This document shows positions 39,478 to 47,524 of a stretch of DNA of 64,000 bases, in pieces (position 1 is the first letter of the stretch; every line of letters begins with the position of its first letter). The notes below the pieces were generated by a model. The model was not told where the DNA came from and did no database searches. It saw only the letters and a program-made list of their open reading frames with translations. This DNA is from Gemmatimonadota bacterium (GTDB lineage Bacteria > Latescibacterota > UBA2968 > UBA8231): positions 1 to 64,000 of the forward strand of contig VXOR01000008.1 of NCBI GenBank assembly GCA_009840005.1, read 5' to 3'. Both the position numbers and the translations under genes were made by a program.

Positions 39478-41787
39478 TTACATGCGCTTCTCATAGAGAA
39501 AAGGACGCCGCCAGATGCCGCCCATGTGATGCTCGTTGTGCAGGCGCAAGGCTAGGGTGTGGGTGCCGGGAGATAGGACCTCGCTCAGATCGACATCCCA
39601 TTCAAAGTGATAGTCGTTGTGCCACCACATGGGACGCCAGTCGCGGTGCCCCACCAAGTAGCCATCGACGTAGAGCCAGGCTTTGCCGAACAGGCCGGGA
39701 AAGCGGATGTGGAGCGCTTGGCCGGCCTCGGCTTCGCTGATCTCAATATCCGTGCGATACCAGACAAAGCCATTGTACTCGCCGCCATCGGCCGCAGCAA
39801 CTCCCTGGACTTCCATGTAGAGGTCGGTACGCAGCGGTTGCCAGGAGGATAGGTCGAGACCGGGACGGCCCCATCCTTGGTGCAGACCGGCGTCGTGCGG
39901 GTCCGTGCGGAAGGTCCATTCGAGTGGGAGCTTTTGCACTAGGCGACCTTGGGGGCCGTGCGTCAATGTGCTCAAATCTCGGTACTGATTGACCTCGCCG
40001 GTCCACCAAGGATCGCCTTGCTCTAGACGGGTGGTGGTGAATGTAGGGTGCATTTGCGTCAGGCTGTCGCGCCAGGCGAGGCCCCGTTCGCCGGCCTGTA
40101 CGGCGGCTGGATAATTCACCTGCGTGACGGCTTGGGCGACCATGTCCATGTAGTTTTGCAAAACGCCGAAACCAGCTCGGACAAAGCGCACCCGCTGGAC
40201 GAATAGGTCATCGGAGGGTAAAGCGGCTACCAAGGCTTCGGCCTCGGCGACGAGGGGAGCCAGCGTTTGCACCAACTCTGGCGTGTACACTGTGGGGGCC
40301 AGCATGAATTCGTGCTCATGGGATGGGGTCTGTTCCCAAGCGCGGTGGATGGCCTGCCAATAGGCGCGCATGGGTGCGGCGGCTGGTCCAAAGAAGCGGG
40401 GATAGAACTCTTCCAGCACGGCTTCGATGTCCACATCGGGATCCCAGTAGAGGCGGCTTCTCAAATACAGGTTGAGGAAAGTCGTGGCCATGGCACCCCG
40501 GCTCTCGGTATCGACCCCGAGGATGCCAGCGGCGCGGTAGTGCTGGATGTCTTGGCGAATGGCTTGGATGGATGGATTGGGGATGTCGCGCCAGACCAGC
40601 ATGCTTTGGTCGTAGTCGTAGATGATGAGGCGGCCCTGCATGGTCTGGCTCCAGCGGTACATGACATCGCGATACTCTTGGCTAGATGGACAAGCGGGAT
40701 CGTCCATGCCGTGGATGGGGCAGACGTCGATGGGGGCCAAGTATGCTACCAAAGGCTCGGCGGCTACTGTGTGGCGCTGGGGTGGCAAGGTGATGTTGGA
40801 ATAGGCTAGGAAGCCAATGCGGCGGTCGGGGAAACGGACTTGGGTTAGCTCGGCGACGTTGTTGTACAGGGCCATGAAGGGGTCGGTGAGAGCCGGAGCC
40901 ATGAAGTTTTTGTCCCATAGGCCAGCGGCCAAGACCGAGTCGGAGGCGCAGGCCAGATCGTAGAGGCCATCGTCCATGCCCAGGGATACGGCACGGGCTC
41001 CTGCGGCAAAGCGCTCCATGACTTGCGCGGCAATGTGGCGGGCCGTAGCGGGATCGGACAGGCAGATGGATTGGGCCGAAGCCCCTGCGCCCGGCAGATC
41101 GTCGACGTAGTGGCCCAAGGCGTGACCAGCCGGCACGGACAGGTCGTTGAGCCGATTGCGTCGCATGAATTCAGCGCGGCCGCTGTTGTCGCCGTGCCAA
41201 GAGAGCCAGTAGCGCCGCACCTCAAAGGGCGGGGCATAGGCCACGTCGAGGGTGTCGATGGACAGGGTGGATTGCTGGGGGATGCTGGTGCCGAAGTCGG
41301 TGGGTAGGTACCAACGGCAGCCCCAGTGATTCAGTAATTCTATAGCGGCATAGTAATGCGATTCGTCGTTGGTCCCAGCTAGGTAGATGCGGTTGTCTTG
41401 ACGCTGGGCGATGATGGCGTCGCTGCGGAGGACAGGTCGGGGCTTTTGCAGGGCTTGTAGGCGGGGTCCTAAGGATGGCTCGGCTTCGAGGGCGGCTCGG
41501 CCTACTAGGATGAGTGGGGTGGCTTCGGCTAGGGCTTGATGCAGGGCGTCGGACTGGTCAATGAGCAGCAGGCGGGCACCGCTCATTTCCTCGATATAAT
41601 GCACCAAGTCGCTGGCAGCGCGGCGCTCCCACTCGCCAGCTTCGGGGTGGACGCCGATGCGAGTTTGGCTCTGCCCTTGCTCGACGATGGTGAGCGGAGT
41701 GTCGGCGAAGGCGCGGCTGAGCAAGAGCAGGCATAAGGTCAGTGCAGGGCCTAGAGGGTTTAGAAGTCTCTCAATACCAAAGACCAT
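39478..41787 (-). CDS. Secreted DUF4838-like protein with C-terminal sugar-binding-like domain
   Basis: Protein of 769 residues with an N-terminal signal peptide (PLGPALTLCLLLLSRAFA, cleavage near 29), so it is exported. The central part, with GWKD-type spacing and motifs such as YYAAIELLNHWGCRWYLP, resembles the DUF4838 proteins, alpha-glucuronidase-like folds of uncertain activity. The last about 150 residues (GFVWYRTDIEI...KAWLYVDGYLVG) look like the jelly-roll sugar-binding domain of GH2 enzymes. It begins 20 bp after pdxT on the same strand, probably co-transcribed by chance of arrangement. Likely a periplasmic or secreted glycan-active protein; no confirmed reaction. Confidence 0.75.
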   Translation of the reverse strand: MVFGIERLLNPLGPALTLCLLLLSRAFADTPLTIVEQGQSQTRIGVHPEAGEWERRAASDLVHYIEEMSGARLLLIDQSDALHQALAEATPLILVGRAALEAEPSLGPRLQALQKPRPVLRSDAIIAQRQDNRIYLAGTNDESHYYAAIELLNHWGCRWYLPTDFGTSIPQQSTLSIDTLDVAYAPPFEVRRYWLSWHGDNSGRAEFMRRNRLNDLSVPAGHALGHYVDDLPGAGASAQSICLSDPATARHIAAQVMERFAAGARAVSLGMDDGLYDLACASDSVLAAGLWDKNFMAPALTDPFMALYNNVAELTQVRFPDRRIGFLAYSNITLPPQRHTVAAEPLVAYLAPIDVCPIHGMDDPACPSSQEYRDVMYRWSQTMQGRLIIYDYDQSMLVWRDIPNPSIQAIRQDIQHYRAAGILGVDTESRGAMATTFLNLYLRSRLYWDPDVDIEAVLEEFYPRFFGPAAAPMRAYWQAIHRAWEQTPSHEHEFMLAPTVYTPELVQTLAPLVAEAEALVAALPSDDLFVQRVRFVRAGFGVLQNYMDMVAQAVTQVNYPAAVQAGERGLAWRDSLTQMHPTFTTTRLEQGDPWWTGEVNQYRDLSTLTHGPQGRLVQKLPLEWTFRTDPHDAGLHQGWGRPGLDLSSWQPLRTDLYMEVQGVAAADGGEYNGFVWYRTDIEISEAEAGQALHIRFPGLFGKAWLYVDGYLVGHRDWRPMWWHNDYHFEWDVDLSEVLSPGTHTLALRLHNEHHMGGIWRRPFLYEKRM

Positions 41788-41807
41788 CGTCGGCTGCTTT
41801 TGATTTC

Positions 41808-42377
41808 CTAGCGCCCAACCATATCGACGAAATAGCGATGGATGCTCAAATCACTGGTCAGTTCGGGATGGAACGAGGCGACGAGCACTTGGCCCTGGCG
41901 CGCCACGACCACATCGTCGCCGCAGGTCGCCAGCGCCGCGACCCCGTCGCCCAACCGCGCGATGCGGGGTGCGCGGATAAAGATCATCGGCAGCGATCGC
42001 GGTTGTCCATCCGCGGCCCAAACGCCCGTCCCCTCAAAGCTATCGACTTGGCGGCCGTAGCTGTTGCGCTCGACGTCGATGTCGATTAGGCCGAGGGACT
42101 TTTGCGACGGATTGGAGACGCCTTGGGCCAACAGGATCATTCCGGCGCAGGTGCCAAAAATGGGGTTGCCGTCCGCGGCGAAATCCCGCAGCGGTGCCCA
42201 GAACTCCCAAGAGTCCATGAGCTTAATTAGCGTCGTGCTCTCGCCGCCGGGGAAGATCAGGCCGTCAACCGTGGACAATTGATCCGGCTTTTTGACCACG
42301 CGGGATTCGACGGCCAAGGCGTCGAGCATTTTGCCGTGGGCCGCGTAGTCGCCCTGCAATCCCAAAATTCCAATCAT
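41808..42377 (-). CDS. pdxT: Pyridoxal 5'-phosphate synthase glutaminase subunit PdxT
   Basis: Class I glutamine amidotransferase of 189 residues that supplies ammonia to PdxS for pyridoxal 5'-phosphate synthesis. The catalytic triad is complete: Cys77 in GTCAGM, His170 and Glu172 in SFHPEL; GGESTT near 45-49 is the PdxT signature. It lies 142 bp downstream of pdxS on the same strand. The two genes are separated by tandem repeats and a hairpin, so this locus may use partial termination. Cytoplasmic. Assignment is firm. Confidence 0.95.
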   Translation of the reverse strand: MIGILGLQGDYAAHGKMLDALAVESRVVKKPDQLSTVDGLIFPGGESTTLIKLMDSWEFWAPLRDFAADGNPIFGTCAGMILLAQGVSNPSQKSLGLIDIDVERNSYGRQVDSFEGTGVWAADGQPRSLPMIFIRAPRIARLGDGVAALATCGDDVVVARQGQVLVASFHPELTSDLSIHRYFVDMVGR

Positions 42378-42411
42378 TGTTTATACCTTGACAATCCCCG
42401 GCGGAAGTATC

Positions 42412-42437
42412 CGCAGATGAACGCAGATGAACGCAGA
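42412..42437. repeat. CGCAGATGAA tandem repeat
   Basis: Two and a half copies of the 10-mer CGCAGATGAA. A closely related array (CGCAGATGGA) lies at 45152-45197. It occupies part of the pdxS-pdxT gap. Confidence 0.85.
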
Positions 42438-42457
42438 GGCAGGGGGGACGCTTCATA

Positions 42458-42497
42458 AAATTACCCCGTCCCTGACAGAGCAGAGACGGGGTAATTT
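42458..42497 (-). terminator. Hairpin between pdxS and pdxT
   Basis: AAATTACCCCGTC (42458-42470) pairs perfectly with GACGGGGTAATTT (42485-42497), a 13-bp stem with a 14-base loop. On the minus strand it ends in TTTTA and lies downstream of pdxS and upstream of pdxT. It may be an intrinsic terminator or attenuator reducing pdxT expression. Confidence 0.6.
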
Positions 42498-42519
42498 CCG
42501 TTTGCATCTGTGCGGCGTC

Positions 42520-43431
42520 CTACCAGCCTCGGGTTTGCAGTTTGTCCTTCTCTTCGAGGGTGTCGATGTTGATGCCGACCATGGCCTCGCCGAGGTTCTC
42601 AGAGACGCGGATCAGGACCTCTGGATCGTCGTAGTGAGTGGTGGCTTCGACGATGGCTTTGGCGCGGATGGCTGGATCGCCGGACTTAAAAATTCCGGAG
42701 CCGACGAAAACGGCCTCGGCACCGAGCTGCATCATCAGCGAGGCATCGGCTGGCGTGGCGACGCCCCCGGCGGCAAAATTGGGCACTGGCAGCTTGCCGT
42801 GCTCGGCGACCCAGCGGACCAGTTCATACGGTGCGCCTAGGTCTTTGGCTGCGGTCATTAGCTGTTCGGGACGCAGCACGGTCAGTCGGCGGATCTCGTC
42901 GGTGACCGAGCGCATGTGGCGCACGGCTTCGACGATGTTGCCCGAGCCAGCCTCGCCCTTGGTGCGGATCATGGCCGCGCCCTCGCCAATCCGCCGCAGG
43001 GCCTCGCCGAGGTTGCGGCAGCCGCAGACGAAGGGCACCTCAAAGGCGAACTTATCGACGTGATAGTGCTCGTCGGCCGGGGTCAGGACCTCGCTTTCGT
43101 CGACGTAGTCGATCCCGAGGGCTTGGAGCATCTGCGCTTCGGCAAAGTGGCCAATGCGGCATTTGGCCATGACCGGAATGGAGGTCGCCTCCATGATCTG
43201 GCGCAGCTTTTCTATACTCGACATGCGCGACACCCCGCCTTCGGCGCGGATGTCGGCGGGCACTCTTTCCAGCGCCATGACCGAGGTGGCCCCAGCGTCT
43301 TCGGCGATCTTGGCTTGGTCGGCAGTGACGACGTCCATGATGACGCCGCCCTTGAGCATTTCGGCTAGGCCGGTCTTGAGGCGCAGGGTGCCAGTCTGGC
43401 TATTTTGTCCATTGGTATGTAGCTCGCTCAT
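42520..43431 (-). CDS. pdxS: Pyridoxal 5'-phosphate synthase subunit PdxS
   Basis: PLP synthase lyase subunit of 303 residues that condenses ribose 5-phosphate, glyceraldehyde 3-phosphate and ammonia. Catalytic residues are visible: Asp33 in [10 protein letters not shown] and Lys90 in [14 protein letters not shown], which forms the Schiff base; [17 protein letters not shown] is the phosphate-binding loop. It is followed by pdxT on the same strand. Length and sequence are normal. It indicates the deoxyxylulose-5-phosphate-independent route to vitamin B6, useful for the many PLP enzymes in the window. Confidence 0.97.
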   Translation of the reverse strand: MSELHTNGQNSQTGTLRLKTGLAEMLKGGVIMDVVTADQAKIAEDAGATSVMALERVPADIRAEGGVSRMSSIEKLRQIMEATSIPVMAKCRIGHFAEAQMLQALGIDYVDESEVLTPADEHYHVDKFAFEVPFVCGCRNLGEALRRIGEGAAMIRTKGEAGSGNIVEAVRHMRSVTDEIRRLTVLRPEQLMTAAKDLGAPYELVRWVAEHGKLPVPNFAAGGVATPADASLMMQLGAEAVFVGSGIFKSGDPAIRAKAIVEATTHYDDPEVLIRVSENLGEAMVGINIDTLEEKDKLQTRGW

Positions 43432-43457
43432 AGCGCAATCTCCTTTAGAGCAGTTCC

Positions 43458-43616
43458 CCTTAGTACACGACAGTAACGTTATACATGGTCATCGGGGTAT
43501 CAGATGCTTCGACTCCGCTTCGCTCCGCTCAGCATGACAAGTGGGTGCGCTGCTTCACCGTGTCATGCTGAGCGAAGCGAAGCATCTCAGACCACCTCTA
43601 CTGTCGTGTACTAAGG
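43458..43616. mobile_element. Palindromic element with 18-bp terminal inverted repeats
   Basis: CCTTAGTACACGACAGTA (43458-43475) is the perfect inverted complement of TACTGTCGTGTACTAAGG (43599-43616). CAGTTCC occurs directly on both outer sides (43451-43457 and 43617-43623), as expected for a target-site duplication. The centre (43503-43586) is the ATGCTTCG palindrome, copy 3. No coding capacity. It occupies the pdxS-flippase gap. Confidence 0.88.
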
Positions 43617-43675
43617 CAGTTCCCTAAAAACATATTCCAAAACATCCCCCTACGCAATTTTCGCCTAGGGCAAAA

Positions 43676-45115
43676 TTAGGCCCCGCGCAGGCTCTGCCAA
43701 TAGGTGCGGCAAAGGTCGCGGGCGAAAAGGAAAAGGGCGGTTAAGGTCGCGCCGACGCCGAGGATAGCACCGACGACGAGGACGGCGAGCGGTGACCAAG
43801 GCAGCAAGGGGCGGGCCAGCAGGAGAACGGTGAAGACGAAGGCGACCACCAAGCCAGGGCGGCTGAGCGCGGCGAGATAGGTTGCAAAAGGCAGGCCGAT
43901 CAAGCGGTTGACGAGATACTGTGAAAGTAGCAAGAACAGCAAAGCCGCCGCGGCGATGACGCTGGCCACGCCTTCGACGCCGTGCGGCAGGCCATAGAAG
44001 TACAGTGCCGGGATCAGCACCGCCATACTGAAGAGCGACCAATAGAAAGACCAGTTGGTCTTGCCTTTGGCCATAAAAATCGAGCCGACTAGGGTGCTGG
44101 CGACTTTCAGAAGCGTGGCCGCGGCCAACAGGCGCAGCACCGTCCACATCGGCTCGGTGTTGAGCAAGGCGGCAATCTCCGGCGCAAAGACGAATATCCC
44201 CGCGAGGACCGGCCCCAGTGCTAGCACGAAGCCCTGTACCGAGGACAAATAGCCACGGCGCAGGAGCGAGTTGTCTTCTACGATCGTCGAAAAGGTCGGG
44301 AAGGAAACGCGCTGGATGGTCGTAGCCAGCCTGGTCAAAGGCTGCAAGGTCAATCGCTCGGCCAAGCTGTAATAGGCTTGGGCCGTGGCCCCCAGCGGTA
44401 CGAAGATGAAGAAATAAGCGATCTTGGTATTGAGCAGGGCGACCACGCGCGAACCCGTGAGATTTAGCGCGAAGCGAAGAATCTGGCGTAGCGCTTGGAG
44501 CCGGAAGCGCAGGCGCGGAAGCCAGCGGGCCGAAAGCGCGAGGCTGCTAAAAAGACCTAGTTCGCGTACAACTGATCCGATAACCGGGACTAGGACGCCT
44601 AATTCGGGTCGCCAGAAAAGCAGCAGCGTCACTGCAAGGCCGAAGGTCAGGACCGAAACCAGTTCGGAAAGGGCCACGGCGCGGAAGTCGAGGTCGCGCT
44701 GCAGTCTGGCCCGCAACAGGCCCGCCAATGAGGCGCAGGGAATCGCCAAGCAGAGCGTGCGCAGGACGCGGCCGAAGGTGTGCGGGTCTTCGCCTCCCAA
44801 AAAAGGAGCCAGCCAAGAGACGGCGGCGACGACTGCGACGGTGAGCAGCAGTCCCCAACTCAAACAAGTCCAAAAGGCTGTGTCGAAGTGTTCCTCGCCC
44901 GCGTCCGGTAGCTGGACCAAGGCCGCGCCCAGCCCCAAGTCGCCGACCAGCGATAGGAGCATCACTAGGGCTAGTGCCCACTCAAAATGGCCCAGCTTCT
45001 CCAGCGGCAAGAGCTTGTAGAGCGCCAGCATGACGCCGAGCTGGATAACGGAAGCACTGCCGTTCCAGAGGAAACCGCGCAGGGCGCGCGTGGCCAGGGA
45101 GAGCGGTGCGCTCAC
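43676..45115 (-). CDS. Polysaccharide/O-antigen flippase (Wzx-like)
   Basis: MOP/MVF-superfamily lipopolysaccharide exporter of 479 residues with about 12-14 hydrophobic spans across the chain. The N-terminal GFLWNGSASVIQLGVMLALY and the YYSLAERLTLQPL region match WzxC-type flippases, which move lipid-linked oligosaccharides across the inner membrane. No glycosyltransferase cluster surrounds it in this window; its neighbours are pdxS and a transglutaminase-like gene, so the glycan is unknown. Confidence 0.85.
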   Translation of the reverse strand: MSAPLSLATRALRGFLWNGSASVIQLGVMLALYKLLPLEKLGHFEWALALVMLLSLVGDLGLGAALVQLPDAGEEHFDTAFWTCLSWGLLLTVAVVAAVSWLAPFLGGEDPHTFGRVLRTLCLAIPCASLAGLLRARLQRDLDFRAVALSELVSVLTFGLAVTLLLFWRPELGVLVPVIGSVVRELGLFSSLALSARWLPRLRFRLQALRQILRFALNLTGSRVVALLNTKIAYFFIFVPLGATAQAYYSLAERLTLQPLTRLATTIQRVSFPTFSTIVEDNSLLRRGYLSSVQGFVLALGPVLAGIFVFAPEIAALLNTEPMWTVLRLLAAATLLKVASTLVGSIFMAKGKTNWSFYWSLFSMAVLIPALYFYGLPHGVEGVASVIAAAALLFLLLSQYLVNRLIGLPFATYLAALSRPGLVVAFVFTVLLLARPLLPWSPLAVLVVGAILGVGATLTALFLFARDLCRTYWQSLRGA

Positions 45116-45151
45116 AGGCTATAGCGACCCTAAGTCATTCATAAAGTAATC

Positions 45152-45197
45152 CGCAGATGGACGCAGATGGACGCAGATGGACGCAGATGGACGCAGA
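45152..45197. repeat. CGCAGATGGA tandem repeat
   Basis: Four full copies plus a partial copy of the 10-mer CGCAGATGGA between the flippase and transglutaminase genes. Related to the array at 42412-42437. Confidence 0.88.
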
Positions 45198-45223
45198 ATA
45201 GTATCACAAGACGACCCGAATGC

Positions 45224-47110
45224 TCACGATGCTTCGACGTGCGCTTTGGCGATGCGGCCCTGCTTGCCGAAGATGTTGACCGCTCGTGCTTCGAGCAGGT
45301 TTTCGCCCTCGGCGAGCGTCCACTCAAAGCGGGCCTCGCGCTCCTCGCGCCACGAGCCGCCATCTTGGCGCACCAAGAAGTGCGAGAAGTTGGGCGCAGT
45401 GTGCTCTAGATCGACTTGCAGCGTGCGCGCCTTTTCCGCCACCTGAAGGTAGAGCCGCGTCTGGTTGACCGACCAGTAGAAGTCTCCGATGCGCGAGGTC
45501 TGCAAGGAGTACTCGGCGTAGCGGGGATCGACGTCGTCCGACCACCACAGATAGCCATCCCAGTGGTACTGCCCGGAGCCGTGGCGCAGCTCGGCCGGCT
45601 CGGCGAAGATCAGGTGCGTGTTGCGCAGCGGAATGCCGAAGCGGCAGAAGACGTCGATATAGCTGTCCATGGGCTCGACGACCTTTTGCGGCAGCTTGTT
45701 GGCCATGATCTTTTCGCGCCGCTCGTCCGCCGCGGCCTCGTGCAGTTCCAAGGCGTTGATGGGCACGCCGTCGATTTCGTAGGTGGCGTCGAATTCGCGG
45801 GCCGGCCCGGCGTCTTCGAGGATCCACTTTTGCAACTCCTCGCTCCAGACCTCGGCCAAGCAGTGGTGATCGACGACGATCGAGCGAGCCACCCAGCCCA
45901 GGGACGAAGCGCAGCCGGCGAACACCGCCCCGTAGTGGGTACACATGCCAAAGCCCCAGTCGCCCTTGGTAGTGTCGAGGACTTCGAGCGGATTCCAAGA
46001 GGGGCAGTGGGGATATTTGTCGGATTGCCAGCCCAGCCACTGGCTGTGGACCCAGTCGCGCAAAAGGGCTAGCTGTTCGAGTTCGGTTTTGCCTTTGGCG
46101 ATGACTTCGTCGAGGCGGTACTGCTTGCGCAGCCGCTCTTGGTGCGGGTGCAGTCCCATATAGGCGAAGGGGTACGAGCTGTGTACGAGCTCAGGTTGGT
46201 CGAATTCTGCCCGCTTGAAGGGGGCAAGGCTCTTGGCGTCCTCTTCGATGTCGGCTTCGAGGGTGACGGCTTGGAGGGTCGGGGTCTTGTTGGCCGCGTC
46301 GGTTTCGAGGATGGCGCGCCACTGCACAAAGCGCCCGGGCCACTGCAAAGCGGTGCCTCGCTCCCACGCTGTCCAAGTGCGCGGATCAAAGGAAGGGGTC
46401 GATCCCGTGCGCAGCTCAAAGTGTATTTGGGTCCCCTGCGGCTGGCGCATCCGCGCTTTCAGGTGCAGGCGGCGAATGCCCATCCGCGGAGCGATGCGGC
46501 CGCGGCCGTCTTCGTCGGCGAGGTCGATAACCGGCGAGCAGAGCGTTCCTTGGGGCGGATGTCCCTTGACGCGCAGCCGCACTAGATATTCTCCTTCAAT
46601 GGCGCGGGCTTCGCCCAAGGTGCCTTGGTGCCAAGTCTTGCCGCCGTCAAAGCTGCGGCTCGAACGGCTTGAGGGCGCGTCGGCCAGACCGCCGGGGAAG
46701 GGGTCGATGTGCAGCACGCCGCTGTGCGAGAACACGAATTCGTTGGTGCCGTCTTTGAGGTATTTGGCGGCGATTCTCTTGCGGTCCCAACCGCCGGTGA
46801 GCATGCGCTCGCGGTCTTGGCGGTGGGTGAGGACGTGGCCATTGACTTGGAGCCGCATGGGTTTGTCGGCGGTGGATTTGTCGGCGTTGACGTAGAAGAG
46901 CAGTTCGGCTCCCTTGGTCTTGGCCGAGGGGATGTCGAATTCGACTTTTGCACAGAGCGCGGGCGTGAGTTCCTCGCAGATGTCGCCGTCAACGCCCATT
47001 TCGTTGGTGATCATATAGGTGGGGGCGAGGCGGGCGGCGCGGGTGGTTTGGGCGTCGATAAAGCGGTCGCGGCGATAGTCGCGGAAGTCAGCGGTGGTAA
47101 TCTTTTTCAT
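45224..47110 (-). CDS. Transglutaminase-like domain protein
   Basis: Large protein of 628 residues. The transglutaminase-like catalytic triad is in the C-terminal half: Cys390 in GMCTHYGAVF, His416 in DHHCLAEVW and Asp433 in ILEDAG. Preceding beta-rich regions (about 50-300), with a signature of exo-sialidase-like or beta-sandwich repeats (SFDGGKTWHQGTLG), may bind a glycan or peptide. No signal peptide is obvious. Proteins with this core act as cysteine proteases or amidases. Its first about 22 codons are duplicated at 50890-50956. Function unknown. Confidence 0.8.
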   Translation of the reverse strand: MKKITTADFRDYRRDRFIDAQTTRAARLAPTYMITNEMGVDGDICEELTPALCAKVEFDIPSAKTKGAELLFYVNADKSTADKPMRLQVNGHVLTHRQDRERMLTGGWDRKRIAAKYLKDGTNEFVFSHSGVLHIDPFPGGLADAPSSRSSRSFDGGKTWHQGTLGEARAIEGEYLVRLRVKGHPPQGTLCSPVIDLADEDGRGRIAPRMGIRRLHLKARMRQPQGTQIHFELRTGSTPSFDPRTWTAWERGTALQWPGRFVQWRAILETDAANKTPTLQAVTLEADIEEDAKSLAPFKRAEFDQPELVHSSYPFAYMGLHPHQERLRKQYRLDEVIAKGKTELEQLALLRDWVHSQWLGWQSDKYPHCPSWNPLEVLDTTKGDWGFGMCTHYGAVFAGCASSLGWVARSIVVDHHCLAEVWSEELQKWILEDAGPAREFDATYEIDGVPINALELHEAAADERREKIMANKLPQKVVEPMDSYIDVFCRFGIPLRNTHLIFAEPAELRHGSGQYHWDGYLWWSDDVDPRYAEYSLQTSRIGDFYWSVNQTRLYLQVAEKARTLQVDLEHTAPNFSHFLVRQDGGSWREEREARFEWTLAEGENLLEARAVNIFGKQGRIAKAHVEAS

Positions 47111-47252
47111 GGTAGGCTCCTGAGTGGGGGTCTAGGCGGGGAATGTAGGGGGTGATACAGAGTGGGGCAAACTTGGAGTGCGCTGCGGCTTTGTCAAGAC
47201 TCGCCGGGTTCTGTCGGGTTGTGCAGGCCCCAAAGCCGTCCTACATTAGCTC

Positions 47253-47386
47253 TTGTCAACGACCAGGCAGCCCTTCCTGTCGGGTAGCCTGCCGAATACA
47301 AGAGCCAGTACGAAGGACGGAATAGCTACCCGGCCTTGGCGAATACGTAGGAACTATCCCGCACCAATCTGCGTGGTCGTTGACAA
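47253..47386. promoter_or_regulatory. Nested inverted repeats upstream of the Ig-like gene
   Basis: TTGTCAACGACCAGGCAG (47253-47270) pairs with CTGCGTGGTCGTTGACAA (47369-47386) at 17 of 18 positions. Inside, CGGGTAGC (47281-47288) pairs perfectly with GCTACCCG (47325-47332). It could be a structured leader RNA or a small palindromic element; I do not match it to a known riboswitch. Confidence 0.55.
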
Positions 47387-47439
47387 CTGCCCGGCTCCCT
47401 CGGGAGCCGACACATCAATATCACACAGGAGAATGCGGA

Positions 47440-47514
47440 ATGAACAAGCAGGGATTTTCTAAGAGTCGCTTCTGGAAAAAGCTCCGTAAACATGGAAAAG
47501 ACGCTGGGAGATAG
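47440..47514 (+). CDS. Short basic leader ORF
   Basis: 24-codon open frame MNKQGFSKSRFWKKLRKHGK then DAGR and stop, with AGGAG at 47427-47431 at ideal spacing. It is highly basic and ends just before the Ig-like gene start. It may be a leader peptide coupling ribosome movement to the downstream gene, or a chance frame. Confidence 0.4.
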   Translation: MNKQGFSKSRFWKKLRKHGKDAGR

Positions 47515-47524
47515 AGTTAGAACA

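Noticed and set aside
41808..43431. Annotation of the repeat- and hairpin-containing pdxS-pdxT gap as a riboswitch
   Set aside because: The stem is a simple hairpin and does not resemble a known aptamer.
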